Under the pieces are notes generated by a model that saw only the letters and a list, made by a program, of their open reading frames with translations, ran no database searches and was not told the DNA's origin. From Hormoscilla sp. GUM202 (GTDB lineage: Bacteria > Cyanobacteriota > Cyanobacteriia > Cyanobacteriales > Desertifilaceae), in contig RFFC02000020.1 in assembly GCA_005518205.2 (NCBI GenBank), forward strand, positions 1-64,000: a DNA stretch of 64,000 nt. Direction: 5' to 3'. Positions 1 through 8,651 of the stretch are shown piece after piece (position 1 is the first letter of the stretch; every line of letters starts with the position of its first letter). A program made the position numbers and the translations under genes.

Positions 1-63
1 TTTACCAGGTAAAAGGTGTTCGATCCGTTCCCACTGGTCGTCTCGCAAGCCATAGCGTCTCAT
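1..63 (-). CDS. IS5-family-type transposase, N-terminal fragment (runs off the window)
   Basis: Reading the minus strand from an ATG at 63 gives 21 residues that begin MRRYGLRDDQWERIE. This is the typical opening of small IS5-type transposases common in cyanobacteria (DUF4096-like N-terminal domain). The frame is still open at base 1, so the DDE catalytic part lies outside the window. An ATG five bases further upstream is followed at once by a stop and cannot be the start. The AT-rich segment up to about position 235 presumably holds the element's end, but I could not define a terminal repeat without the other end. Confidence 0.75.
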   Translation of the reverse strand, partial: MRRYGLRDDQWERIEHLLPGK

Positions 64-236
64 ATCATGCCCTCTTGATTGTTATTGCTGGATAAGGACT
101 CCATACCGTATCCATCTACTTCTGTCAAGCAATTTGATTGATGACACACCCTACCCTTTATGCGATGAAAACTTTTTTGGTGACCAAGGCTGAAAAGCTT
201 TCTGGGTAATGGTTTGAGCGGATAAATAAGATATTT

Positions 237-699
237 TTATCGGCTAAATAAAATATTTTTATCGGCTAGATCGGATATTTTTATCGCGGTTCCCGACACG
301 ACATGGGTGAATGTCTGACCCGGGCGGGGGGACGAGACGATCCGGGCGGGGAGACGAGACGATCGGGGAGGCGACTGCGAGTCACGATCTCCCGGGTGTG
401 GTCGTAAGTAGTTGATAGCCAGTACATCTGGTGATACCTGTATATAGCCCCTGGCTTTGTTCATGTAGCCGGGCCCTTTAGGGTTCGGGCTCCTACCAAC
501 GGGTTTTGACCCCTGCCAGCTCCCCGGGTAACGAACCCTATTTTTCCGTTGTGTATTGCTGATAGGGCAAACAAAAACAAATCCCATTTTGCGGTTAAAT
601 TTATCCTGACTGACAACAAGCGCAGGGCGAGTCCCCATCTGCTCATGTCCTGCCTGGGGGTCAAAGTTAAGGCGAATAAAGTCACCTCGTTGGGGAATA
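237..699 (-). pseudogene. mazF-like mRNA interferase, frameshifted and 3'-scrambled
   Basis: Directly downstream of mazE, the minus strand encodes a MazF/PemK signature: QRGDFIRLNFDPQAGHEQ, then TRPALVVSQDKFN and GFVFVCPISNTQRK. Two defects are visible. The natural start (GTG GTA AAC TAT, reading VVNY) overlaps the mazE stop but is out of frame with QRGD; one extra C in the ATTCCCC run would restore it. After NTQRK the normal C-terminal half is replaced by a dispersed repeat (about 430-540, containing GGGCCCTTTAGGGTTCG) and unrelated sequence. An internal ATG could yield a 133-residue protein, but it would lack the beta-barrel start and the C-terminal half, so I call it inactive. Confidence 0.75.
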
Positions 700-701
700 G
701 T

Positions 702-950
702 TTACCACACTTCTTCTCCTTCTGGCTTGCCCCAATATATTTCTTCCCCGCCATCTTCGATCTCACCTGCTAGTAATTCATCCAAGGAGTATTCTGGAGA
801 ATGAGACCTTGGATATAGCACCAGTTTGCTATTTTCTACCCTGCAAATCATTGTATCATTTACCTTCAGTCCCAAGCGATCTGAAATATGTTTGGGAATG
901 CGGAGTGCTAATGAGTTGCCCCACTTGTCAATTTGCGTCTGGTTTTCCAT
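702..950 (-). CDS. mazE: MazE/AbrB-type antitoxin
   Basis: An 82-residue protein starting MENQTQIDKWGNSLALRIP. This is the swapped-hairpin AbrB DNA-binding fold of MazE antitoxins: GNS-ALRIPK, followed by a hydrophobic strand and an acidic tail (LLAGEIEDGGEEIYW) of the kind that wraps the toxin. In the family, the antitoxin neutralises MazF and represses its own operon by binding the promoter. The ORF is intact while the partner mazF just downstream is broken, so this antitoxin is probably an orphan on its way to decay, or it protects against another MazF in the genome. The toxin start would have overlapped the last codons, the usual coupled arrangement. Confidence 0.9.
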   Translation of the reverse strand: MENQTQIDKWGNSLALRIPKHISDRLGLKVNDTMICRVENSKLVLYPRSHSPEYSLDELLAGEIEDGGEEIYWGKPEGEEVW

Positions 951-1090
951 GACTGACTTGCTCCCACGAGATATCCAATGGATATTTTAGCACGATACCA
1001 TTTTGTCAAAAGATTGCTACCCTTTGACTCCCTGTAATTTTCTGGCTTCGCTGACAGCGAAGTGGAGTAAGGTGGGCAATACCCTAGTCA

Positions 1091-2806
1091 TTAGCCCTTA
1101 CCCTTCTTCTTAGCTTTTTGCTTGGCTTTTTGCTTGGCGCGTTTGGCCGCATCTTTAGCAGCTTTTTGGGCCGCGATCGCCTCTAACCTGGCTTTTTCTT
1201 TTTCTTCGGCAAGTTTGTCCAGATAATATTGGTAGTCTCCCAGATAAACATGGAATTCCCCATCTCTGATTTCCACAATTTTATTTGCCACCTGGGAGAT
1301 AAAATAGCGATCGTGGGAAACAAAGATTGCCGTCCCATCATAATGCTGAAGTGCCTCTTCGAGCATTTCCTTAGCAGGAATATCCAGGTGATTAGTAGGT
1401 TCGTCCAAAATCAGGAGATTTACTGGTTGCAAGAGCATTTTGGCCAAGGCGAGACGGGCTTTTTCCCCGCCACTCAGGGCTTTCACCTGCTTAAAGACCG
1501 TGTCGCCGCTAAACAGAAAACTTCCCAAGAGAGTACGGATCTGTTCGTTTTTCCAGTCAGGAACTTCGTCGTGAATGGTCTCTATCACGGTTTTGTCCAA
1601 GTCCAAAGCTTCCGCCTGATTTTGTTCAAAATAGCCCGGGAGAACGTTATGATCCCCTAATGCGATCGTCCCTTCAGTAGGTGCTTCCATACCCATAATC
1701 AGGCGCAGCAGGGTAGACTTACCACAACCGTTGGGACCGAGGAAGGCGATGCGATCGCCCCTTTCGATGAGCAAATTAGCCCCTAAGAACAGGATCTGGT
1801 CGTCATAAGCATGGACCAAATCTTTAATGGCGACAACTTCCCGTCCGCTGCTGGGTGCAGGGGGAAAGCGGAAGTGGAGAGTTTTCAGTGTAGCGGTGGG
1901 GGCTTCAATGCGTTCGACCTTTTCTAAGAGTTTCTCGCGACTTTTCGCTTGGGTACTGCGGGTAGCGCTAGCCCGGAACCGTTCGATGAAGACCTGCTGC
2001 TTCTCTAACTCCTGCTGCTGGCGATCGAAGGCGGTCTGCTGGGCCGCTTGCATTTGGGCCTTTTGGGCCAGGTAGGCCGAGTAGTTCCCCAAGTAGGTAG
2101 TGGAGACCCCCCGTTCGGTCTCCACTATTTGCAGACAGAGGCGATCGAGGAAAGCCCGATCGTGAGATACAATCACCATGGGGATAGTCAGCCCCTTCAG
2201 GTAAGTCTCCAGCCATTCGATGGTTTCCAGGTCCAAGTGGTTAGTCGGTTCGTCCAGCAGTAACAGGTCCGGAGATTGTAGTAAGATCTGGCCCAGTTGG
2301 ATCCGCATTTGCCAGCCACCGCTAAAGGAACTGACCAGGCGATCGCCATCAGCAGAGGAGAACCCCATCTCCGGTAACATTTTTTCGATCTGGGCCTCCA
2401 AAGCGTAGCCATCCAAGGCTTCAAAGCGACGCTGGAGTTTATCTAACTGGCCAATTAACCTTTCTAACTCGGCGGGAGTAGTAGTTTCCATCTGTTGCTG
2501 GACATGGGCCAGAGACTGATGTACCTGGTTAGCTTCCGAGAATACAGTCCAGAACTCTTCCCGGAGGGTATAGTCGGGGTCAACATCAAACTCTTGGGTC
2601 AGGTAAGCTATATGGAGAGCCGCAGGTCTAATCAATTCACCGGCAGTCGGTTCGATTTCACCTGTAATAATCTTCAGCTGAGTGGACTTACCGCAGCCGT
2701 TGACCCCTACCAATCCTACCCGATCGCCTGGTTTCACTGCCCAGTTAATATCCTTGAGGACAACGCCAGTAGGGTAAATTTTGCTGATATGTTCTAATCG
2801 TAGCAT
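1091..2806 (-). CDS. ABC-F family ATPase (translation factor type)
   Basis: This 571-residue protein has two ABC ATPase domains in one chain and no membrane segments, the ABC-F layout. Domain 1 has Walker A GVNGCGKST (residues 34-42), signature SFSGG and Walker B LLLLDEPTNHLD. Domain 2 has [15 protein letters not shown] and LLILDEPTNHLD. A charged linker (QQQELEKQQVFIERFRASATRS) joins them, and the tail is a lysine/alanine-rich run ending KKKGKG. ABC-F proteins act on the ribosome rather than in transport; the exact subfamily (Uup, YheS or EttA-like) cannot be assigned by eye. The gene stands alone, divergent from the small ORFs at 3058. It is full length with no sign of decay. Confidence 0.93.
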   Translation of the reverse strand: MLRLEHISKIYPTGVVLKDINWAVKPGDRVGLVGVNGCGKSTQLKIITGEIEPTAGELIRPAALHIAYLTQEFDVDPDYTLREEFWTVFSEANQVHQSLAHVQQQMETTTPAELERLIGQLDKLQRRFEALDGYALEAQIEKMLPEMGFSSADGDRLVSSFSGGWQMRIQLGQILLQSPDLLLLDEPTNHLDLETIEWLETYLKGLTIPMVIVSHDRAFLDRLCLQIVETERGVSTTYLGNYSAYLAQKAQMQAAQQTAFDRQQQELEKQQVFIERFRASATRSTQAKSREKLLEKVERIEAPTATLKTLHFRFPPAPSSGREVVAIKDLVHAYDDQILFLGANLLIERGDRIAFLGPNGCGKSTLLRLIMGMEAPTEGTIALGDHNVLPGYFEQNQAEALDLDKTVIETIHDEVPDWKNEQIRTLLGSFLFSGDTVFKQVKALSGGEKARLALAKMLLQPVNLLILDEPTNHLDIPAKEMLEEALQHYDGTAIFVSHDRYFISQVANKIVEIRDGEFHVYLGDYQYYLDKLAEEKEKARLEAIAAQKAAKDAAKRAKQKAKQKAKKKGKG

Positions 2807-2935
2807 CTATCATCTCCAAGGCCAGTGCAGTTGGTAGCAATAAGTTGCTCCTAAGGAGCGGGTAAATTACCTGTATTGTCGCGATTATAATAAAGCTTAA
2901 TTATAAACCGTCCCCGAGGGCAACTGATGACCAAT

Positions 2936-2967
2936 AGGTCTGTCCTGCCACTAGACAGACCTGATTT
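2936..2967. promoter_or_regulatory. Perfect 9-bp hairpin with T-rich tail in a divergent intergenic region
   Basis: AGGTCTGTC, a 9-base loop, and GACAGACCT form a clean stem followed by GATTTTATCTT on the plus strand. It lies between the divergent starts at 2806 and 3058 with no plus-strand gene ending nearby. It could be an attenuator or an operator rather than a gene-end terminator. A further partial copy (AGGTCTGTCGGTC) follows at about 2980. Confidence 0.4.
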
Positions 2968-3057
2968 TATCTTGCCTCAGGTCTGTCGGTCAAGCAAATT
3001 ATGTGAAATTATGTGAATCTATCGGGAATGGACCGATAGTAATCTGAAGTATTTAAT

Positions 3058-3264
3058 GTGGAGAAAATTACGATCGATCGAGGATTACCGGTGATGAAAA
3101 CATCAACCCAAACAACTCCTGAAGCACTGCAAAATTATAGTGGCAGGAGCACAAACAAGATCGAGATTTGTGTATATTTGAAAGAAGATCCGGAGAGCAT
3201 TTCAATCGCCAAGATTACAGAATTTCGTGCCGGCGATGGGAGAATTTATCGAGATAGAAAATAA
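3058..3264 (+). CDS. Small hypothetical protein
   Basis: A 68-residue ORF that overlaps the next one by 29 bases in another frame. It contains a plausible beta strand (KIEICVYLKEDP) and a charged tail. The start used here is a GTG or, more likely, the internal ATG at 3094 (MKTSTQTTPEAL). I recognise no family. The two overlapping ORFs may be a coupled pair or one frameshifted gene; the switch point would be around GAGDGR/MGEF. Confidence is limited because both ORFs are short. Confidence 0.4.
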   Translation: MEKITIDRGLPVMKTSTQTTPEALQNYSGRSTNKIEICVYLKEDPESISIAKITEFRAGDGRIYRDRK

Positions 3265-3406
3265 TCTCTACAGAGTTTTTTTAGTGTGCCATCAACCCCA
3301 AAACCCTAGCTATGAAGCTTCTATAGCAGTTGTAAAAACAACCTGGACTGATTGTGAGAGCTTAATTAAAAGTCACGAAAAAAACTGTACAAAGATAAGT
3401 AGCTAG
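3236..3406 (+). CDS. Small hypothetical protein overlapping the preceding ORF
   Basis: An ATG at 3236 opens 56 residues beginning MGEFIEIENNLYRVFLVCHQ and ending before a TAG at 3404-3406. The composition is protein-like, with alternating hydrophobic strands (LYRVFLV, ASIAVVKT), two cysteines and no low complexity. It overlaps the 3' end of the ORF at 3058-3264 in a different frame. I do not recognise the family. It may be the natural continuation of that ORF after a one-base slip. Confidence 0.4.
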   Translation: MGEFIEIENNLYRVFLVCHQPQNPSYEASIAVVKTTWTDCESLIKSHEKNCTKISS

Positions 3407-3469
3407 CAAAGATTATCCCCGGAATAAAATAATTAAGAAACCAGAGGGGTGCATCCCATATTTGCGCCC

Positions 3470-3530
3470 GAACCCTAAAGGGCCCGGCTACAGGAACAAA
3501 GCCCGCCTGCGCGGGCTACATTATAAAAGT
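3470..3530. repeat. Dispersed repeat (AACCCTAAAGGGCCCGGCTAC family)
   Basis: The segment GAACCCTAAAGGGCCCGGC, then GAACAAAGCCCGCCTGCGC, recurs in inverted orientation at about 440-500 inside the broken mazF and, in diverged form (AAAGCCCGCGCAGGCGGGC), at 52860-52910. It includes short palindromes such as GCCCGCCTGCGCGGGC. It is noncoding here, between the small ORF pair and the Uma2 gene. Confidence 0.6.
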
Positions 3531-3596
3531 GAGATGCACCCAACCATAGTTTTGGGAAACCCTGGTTTCTGGGCTACTGGTGAAGCCGAATGGTGA

Positions 3597-4145
3597 TTAA
3601 GCTAATAATTCATCAACTACTACAGAAAAACCTTCGAGAACAGTTTGAGTGCTGGCGACATCGCCACAGCTCAACAAAACCTGTCGCTGTTGAGTGACGA
3701 TCAAAACCCACTGACTTTCCGGAAACACTAACCAGATTTCCTGACAACCGGACTGTAAATATTCTCTGACTTTACCAAATACTGCTTCGGTAGTATCAGT
3801 GGGAGAGACGATCTCAGCAATTAAGGGGAAACTCTGGGGTAGCATGGTAAAATCGCCAAATTGCTCCACCAGTTCTGGAGTCAAGTAGGAAACATCAGGA
3901 CGACGGCCTTGTGAAAAGGTGCGACAAGGAGTTTCAGTATAAACTTCTCCTTCCTGACCGCTGGAATGCTTATAATCGATCCAGTAAGCAGCTAATCTAG
4001 CTTGAATGCGACCGTGCTTTGCTGTCATTCCGTTTTTCTCCACTAATATCCCATCTATCCATTCCATGCGATCGGGGGGATCGAGCATATAGTCTTCTAG
4101 GGAGAAGACATTTGATTCTTTGCAGACAACTGTCGCAGCTACCAT
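3597..4145 (-). CDS. Uma2 family (DUF820) predicted endonuclease
   Basis: A 182-residue protein of the Uma2 family, a PD-(D/E)XK-fold group strongly expanded in cyanobacteria. Visible marks are the N-terminal SLEDYML..PPDRMEWIDG segment, GRRPDVSYL carrying the first acidic residue, FPLIAEIVSPTDT with the second acidic residue, and the terminal strand EIWLVFP. The usual catalytic order D...E-x-(V/I) is present. The role is not established; in cyanobacteria these proteins are often carried in dozens of copies and treated as mobile or selfish-like nucleases. A second, only distantly similar copy sits at 48712-49302. The gene is upstream of the HsdR_N-like remnant on the same strand. Confidence 0.85.
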   Translation of the reverse strand: MVAATVVCKESNVFSLEDYMLDPPDRMEWIDGILVEKNGMTAKHGRIQARLAAYWIDYKHSSGQEGEVYTETPCRTFSQGRRPDVSYLTPELVEQFGDFTMLPQSFPLIAEIVSPTDTTEAVFGKVREYLQSGCQEIWLVFPESQWVLIVTQQRQVLLSCGDVASTQTVLEGFSVVVDELLA

Positions 4146-4183
4146 AACTTAGATTGCTCCTTTATAGTGTAAAATGTCATCGG

Positions 4184-4829
4184 TTACTGACTGACTAATT
4201 GAGCCATGCGCTTTAACACTCTTAAAACAGTATACAAATCATTCCGGCTATCGATCGAGAACAGATCCGACTGAGCATACTTGGGCGTGTTTTGTTTGGT
4301 CAGTTTCAGGAATCTATACTCACCGCCATTCGTGACAAACCCCAGAACAGGGGAAGGCTGAGGATTACTCAGCATATAAGCCAGTGCTTGCGGGATCGCT
4401 GCTTCCAGGGAGTATTGTGTCCTTTTCGTCTCAATCACAGTTACCCAAAACTCAGGCTTAAAAATCAGGATATCAATGCGTCCCTTGATAATTGTTTCCT
4501 CATCAAACGATGAAATATTGATTTCCTTCTCAGCCGTAATATCGAAGGGCGGGCGGTAAAAACCTGCTAGCCTCAACAGTGGTGACAGCACCACCATTTT
4601 TACAATTACTTCCAGCATAATCGACTCAGACAAGTAGAGATAATCACCCTTTACCTCATCGATAAGTTGCTTTTCTAAATCGGTGAGTTCGGGCAAATCA
4701 TCTTGCCACTCGGAAGAACTGCTCAGCTTCAGTGCGTTCCAGGTCAAATTTATCCCTTAATTGACGCCGGGTAATATTCTGCTGCAATTGTTGCCACCAT
4801 GACTTCATCTCCCTTGGAGATATTTCCAT
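4184..4829 (-). pseudogene. HsdR N-terminal-like restriction nuclease, single frameshift
   Basis: The longer downstream frame (187 residues) contains FREWQ-type sequence EWQDDLPELTDLEKQLIDEV, then GRIDILIF and VIETKRT, the D..ExK core of the HSDR_N nuclease domain found in many free-standing cyanobacterial proteins. Their usual N-terminus (ITxRxLxDKFxLxxxxxEQFFREWQ) is present but in another frame: ITRRQLRDKFDLERTEAEQFFR. The frames break at TTCTTCCG|AGTGGC; restoring two bases (CG) would give FFREWQ. The in-frame ATG at 4747 is therefore an accident inside the old N-terminus. A truncated nuclease lacking about 35 residues could still be made. Confidence 0.7.
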
Positions 4830-4875
4830 GTTATCATAACGATAAGACCGATCGACCAGCATTTTGTAGTAAACC

Positions 4876-6054
4876 ATGCTCGCCCAGATTAAAGATTTAG
4901 CCGCGAACCTCGCCCCTCGACTGATTGAAATTCGTCGCCACATCCACGCCCACCCAGAATTAAGCGGTCAAGAATATCAAACTGCTGCCTATGTTGCCGG
5001 GGTGCTTTCTTCCTTGGGACTCCATGTCCGAGAAGATGTCGGAAAAACTGGCGTCGTCGCCGAACTAGATGGTGAAGGTAAGGACGGACGCCTGCTAGCA
5101 ATTAGAACGGATATGGACGCCTTACCCATTGTGGAACGCACCCATCTTGCTTATGCTTCTCACCAGACCGGGGTCATGCATGCCTGCGGTCACGATGTCC
5201 ATACTACGGTAGGATTAGGCACGGCAATGGTGCTTTCCCAACTGGGGATAAAATTACCGGGTACTGTCCGCTTGCTGTTCCAACCCGCTGAGGAAATTGG
5301 TCAAGGTGCTAGCTGGATGGTGCAAGATAAAGCAATGGAAAACGTGAGTGCAATTCTGGGGGTGCATGTTTTTCCCTCCATCCAGGCAGGGTCAATAGGT
5401 GTTCGCTACGGGGCCTTAACCGCCGCCGCTGACGATGTAGAACTGACGATTATCGGCGAATCCGGTCATGCTGCCCGTCCCCACGAAGCTGTAGATGCTA
5501 TCTGGATTGCCGCTCAGGTGATTACTACTTTACAGCAAGCCATCAGTCGCACCACCAATTCCTTGCGTCCCCTAGTGCTGACATTCGGTCAAATTAGCGG
5601 CGGACGGGCACCTAATGCGATCGCCGACCAAGTGCGCTTAGTCGGCACCGCCCGATCGCTCGATCCGGAAACCAGCGCCAATTTACCAGCATGGATCGAG
5701 AAAATTGTCAAAGGTATCTGCGACAGTTACGGGGCCCGCTATGAATTAAATTATCGGCGGAAACTGCCATCGGTGCAAAATGACCCAGGATTAACACAGT
5801 TGGTAGAAACCTGCGCCAGAGAAGCTTGGGGAAACTCCAGGGTACAAGTTTTACCCGAACCCTCCCTCGGGGCCGAAGATTTTTCCATGTATCTAGAACA
5901 TGCACCCGGCACCATGTTTCGCCTCGGCGTGGGACAGTCCGAAAAACCTAATTATCCCCTGCATCATCCCCAATTTGTCGTTGATGAATCGGCGATCGTC
6001 ATTGGCGTCGTCACCCTGGCCTACGCCGCCTACAAATATTGGTCTTCCTTTTGA
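4876..6054 (+). CDS. M20 family metal-dependent amidohydrolase (N-acyl amino acid hydrolase type)
   Basis: A 392-residue member of the M20D group, which hydrolyses N-acyl amino acids (hippurate or acetyl-amino-acid type) in the cytoplasm. Metal-site residues visible are HACGHD (C104, H106, D107), PAEE (E139/E140), GVHVF (H164) and a C-terminal PLHHPQF histidine. GHAARPHEAVDAI marks the lid/dimerisation domain. The length is usual for the family. The start MLAQIKDLAANLAPRLIEIRRHIHAHPELS aligns with the conserved N-terminus. It diverges from the HsdR_N remnant with only 46 bp between starts. The natural substrate cannot be told from sequence. Confidence 0.92.
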   Translation: MLAQIKDLAANLAPRLIEIRRHIHAHPELSGQEYQTAAYVAGVLSSLGLHVREDVGKTGVVAELDGEGKDGRLLAIRTDMDALPIVERTHLAYASHQTGVMHACGHDVHTTVGLGTAMVLSQLGIKLPGTVRLLFQPAEEIGQGASWMVQDKAMENVSAILGVHVFPSIQAGSIGVRYGALTAAADDVELTIIGESGHAARPHEAVDAIWIAAQVITTLQQAISRTTNSLRPLVLTFGQISGGRAPNAIADQVRLVGTARSLDPETSANLPAWIEKIVKGICDSYGARYELNYRRKLPSVQNDPGLTQLVETCAREAWGNSRVQVLPEPSLGAEDFSMYLEHAPGTMFRLGVGQSEKPNYPLHHPQFVVDESAIVIGVVTLAYAAYKYWSSF

Positions 6055-6093
6055 ATAGCCTAGGGGCGCATCCAAGCTTTGGGGGAGTAGCAA

Positions 6094-6190
6094 CAGGATC
6101 CCTGTTCCCCTGTTCCCTCTGTTCCCCCATTCCCCCCCTGTTCCCTCTGTTCCTTCTGTTCCCTCTGTTCCCTGTTCCCTGTTAAGAGTT
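6094..6190. repeat. Pyrimidine-rich CTGTTCCCT microsatellite
   Basis: About ten degenerate copies of CTGTTCCC(T/C) run between TGTTCCCCTGTTCC and CTGTTCCCTGTTAAG on the plus strand, just after the amidohydrolase gene. It is strongly strand-asymmetric (pyrimidine tract). No gene is present. A similar but irregular pyrimidine tract occurs at 12580-12650. Confidence 0.8.
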
Positions 6191-6254
6191 CCCTTCCCCC
6201 AACCTATGGATACGCCCTAGCCTAGTGGTTTTTCCCATATACCTGGTTTCTATT

Positions 6255-6330
6255 CTGTCGTGCATTTAAATTGCATAGGCCGATCTTCTGAAAACCTTGC
6301 CCGATGATGGGTTTCCCAATTTTGAATTCT
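6255..6330. repeat. Dispersed repeat copy 1 (CTGTCGTGCATTTAAATTGC family)
   Basis: CTGTCGTGCATTTAAATTGC plus ATAGGCCGA, then diverged sequence ending in TTTCCCAATTTT, recurs at 26376-26443 in the same orientation. ATTTAAAT at its centre is palindromic. The rest of the 6055-7198 interval holds the pyrimidine tract, a GGTTGGGTTTCGCGACCCAACC palindrome at about 6452-6474 and the MITE at 6626. I see no gene in it. Confidence 0.65.
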
Positions 6331-6625
6331 GAATGAGAGAATTTTTAATTGTTAGTGGTCCCGCGAGCAGGTGATATCTTCTCCAGGTAATTACCCACAA
6401 CCCGCGAAAACCAGACTCTCACCATCTCAAGCGTCAGCGAAAGCTAGCAACCGGTTGGGTTTCGCGACCCAACCTACAGTTGATGAAATTTTATGGATGG
6501 GTATTCAATCAGATTCGATCGGATTCTGTAGAAGAGCAAAAATACTTACTACAACTTATACATAACTTCAACCTGAAGTCAAACCCGATCGTCAATATCC
6601 ACAGTACAGCATAATAAATAAGCAG

Positions 6626-6857
6626 TCTAGCTAGGGTTTGCTGAAAAAAGCCCCCAAAGCGAATGAGCGGAGTCACACAGCTTGAAAAAAGGTAGGTTCG
6701 CCGCCAATGTTCCCAAATTTACCAGACGATAACTGGCGCAAATGCAAGGGTTTATGAAGTCTCCAGCTGTCATAACCTTGCACTTGTAAGGGGCACAAAA
6801 TCGCGCTCAACCACGATCGTGCAAGGCTTCTATCTCTATTCAGCAAGCTCTAGCTAG
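6626..6857. mobile_element. 214-bp MITE with 9-bp target duplication
   Basis: TCTAGCTAG at 6626-6634 is repeated at 6849-6857. Between them the element starts GGTTTGCTGAA and ends TTCAGCAAGC, giving inverted ends of about ten bases with one mismatch. The interior (6635-6848) has no convincing ORF. The layout of target duplication, inverted ends and no coding capacity fits a MITE mobilised by a transposase elsewhere. CTAGCTAG is itself palindromic, so the exact duplication length (8 or 9) is slightly ambiguous. Confidence 0.65.
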
Positions 6858-7198
6858 AGCATTTCGTCCACCTTTTGACATATGTTGCCCGTAAATCAGT
6901 CCCGTGAGGGATTACAAATTATATGATCTCAAACAAAAAACAACAAATGGTATGGCTTTTGTCAGTCAGGTCTTCGCCGCTTGTTCACAGTTTTGCTAAG
7001 TACCAGAATGAAAAAATTTTTACGTATTATATGCAATTATACTGAAGCCATTCTAGCCCCAACTTTGATAGAATGAAAATATCAGGGATGGCATCTATGG
7101 CTATATACTAGATAGAAATAAAAGCAATTTGATGTTGAAAAATTTTGTTAACTAATCGCAGCATTTCAAACCGGAAGTGCTAGAAGGAGATGAAAAAC

Positions 7199-7990
7199 AT
7201 GACTTTACCTCTCACAAAAATAGCCCCAAGCATTGGTACTCTCAACAGTTTATTTGCTTCCAGTCGGTTTAGCGATCGCAGCTTAGAGCAGGTGATGGGG
7301 GAACGGGAGTTGTCACCACTGCTGTGCCGTAATAAAATGGAGTTGTTAGAGGGTCTGCGCGGCGAGACAATAGAGGTATTGCTGCTGGATGTGGCGCTAC
7401 TAGACAAGCAGACTCAGCAATTTTGCTGGCGGACGCAAAACTTGTACCCGGGTCTGAAAATTATCCTGGTGGGGCGCGATCGGCAGGAATTAGCAAGCCA
7501 CAACTGGGTATATGAATTTCCAGATATTTCTACCCTAGGCTTATCATCTAAGTCAAAATCATCAGTTTCGACAAGTATAGCCGCCATGTCCCCCGATCCC
7601 AACCCAAGAAATTCTGTATCTGCTTCTAACCAGTATTCGGGGAGTTCTTACATGGACGTGATTTTAGGAGCGGCGATTTTTGACTTAAACGGTTTGCCCA
7701 GAGAGTATTTGATCACTAACGAAGTCAAAAACATGAACTGGGTACAGACGATTTTTCAGGCTTTGGGATTGCGATCGCTGCTGATGTCGTCCCTGCGACT
7801 GGAGGGATTTCGCCACGTCACCATTTACAGTAAAGACCACTGCGCTCTAGTTGTCAAGCAGAAGACACAATACACGGCCCTATTGATTAATCAGACTCAG
7901 TCTACACCGGTTACAAAGGCTTTCATTGAATGGGCCCAGAACTTTCAGCCCGAACAACTCAAACTCAATCCTCTGTTTCACGTTACCTAA
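7199..7990 (+). CDS. Degenerate receiver-like plus Roadblock/LC7-like protein
   Basis: A 263-residue soluble protein. The N-terminal part (LSPLLCRNKMELLEGLRGETIEVLLLDVALLD) resembles a receiver fold, with LLLDVALLD where the phosphorylatable Asp strand would be, but no full receiver motif set. After a serine-rich linker (residues about 110-145), the C-terminal part (MDVILGAAIFDLNGLP...HCALVVKQKTQYTALLIN) has the pattern of Roadblock/LC7 domains, which usually bind small GTPases or form signalling scaffolds. An ATG at 7190 exists, but AGAAGGAGA at 7182-7190 is an ideal ribosome site for the ATG at 7199. It is a single gene. The function is inferred from fold resemblance only. Confidence 0.65.
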   Translation: MTLPLTKIAPSIGTLNSLFASSRFSDRSLEQVMGERELSPLLCRNKMELLEGLRGETIEVLLLDVALLDKQTQQFCWRTQNLYPGLKIILVGRDRQELASHNWVYEFPDISTLGLSSKSKSSVSTSIAAMSPDPNPRNSVSASNQYSGSSYMDVILGAAIFDLNGLPREYLITNEVKNMNWVQTIFQALGLRSLLMSSLRLEGFRHVTIYSKDHCALVVKQKTQYTALLINQTQSTPVTKAFIEWAQNFQPEQLKLNPLFHVT

Positions 7991-8047
7991 AGTTCATGTC
8001 ACCTAAAGCCCCGCCGCCGGCTATGGGGCAGGGGGTACAACTTGGCC

Positions 8048-8380
8048 CTAGTTTTCTTCCCGACCTTCCAGACCAGAAGATTCCGGAGTTGAGTTGTACA
8101 GGGCGTCCAATTTGGAGCGAGCATCTTCTACTGTCATCGATCGCATCACCAGCAGGGGTTCGTCGATCACGTTACCCGCTTCATCCAAAAATTCTGGATG
8201 AGGGACGGCTTGACGGCCAGACCCAGCGAGGGACTGATAAGTGTTTTTACCGATGTTTTGCCTTTGGGGCGGATAATTGCGGGTAGAGTCTATACCCAGG
8301 GTTAACAGGTTGCCGATTAAATTCCGCAGTGCGATCAAAGCCAGGGTAGTAAAGGCAAGAATATAAAGCAGGTGTAACAT
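8048..8380 (-). CDS. DUF2973 family small membrane protein
   Basis: A 110-residue protein with an N-terminal membrane segment (MLHLLYILAFTTLALIALRNL) and a hydrophilic remainder containing HPEFLDEAGNVIDEPLLVMRS and VEDARSKLDALYNSTP. The combination matches the DUF2973 family, which is restricted to cyanobacteria and has no assigned function. HPEFLDExGxVxxEPLLVMRS is the conserved core. The topology would place the bulk on one side of a membrane (cytoplasmic or thylakoid). It converges with the LC7-like gene. Confidence 0.8.
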   Translation of the reverse strand: MLHLLYILAFTTLALIALRNLIGNLLTLGIDSTRNYPPQRQNIGKNTYQSLAGSGRQAVPHPEFLDEAGNVIDEPLLVMRSMTVEDARSKLDALYNSTPESSGLEGREEN

Positions 8381-8651
8381 ACGACTTTCCTCCAGACCAG
8401 ATGGTTATATAGCTTTTTAAAGCCTTGTAACAAAGTGAATCCTATTTTCCCAGTCTTGGGCCAACTGGGAGCGTTGGTGTTTTGGTGCTGATTGCTGCTG
8501 ATGCTAACCCCTCGCTACCAGCCACCGGCGGAAAATAGGGCCGCACCGGCAATAACAGTTCTACTGGTGACAAATTTGAGTTAAGCATAAGGCGATCGCA
8601 ATTAACTGACTTATTTAATAATCTTAACATAAGTTACGTTTCGTTACAATA

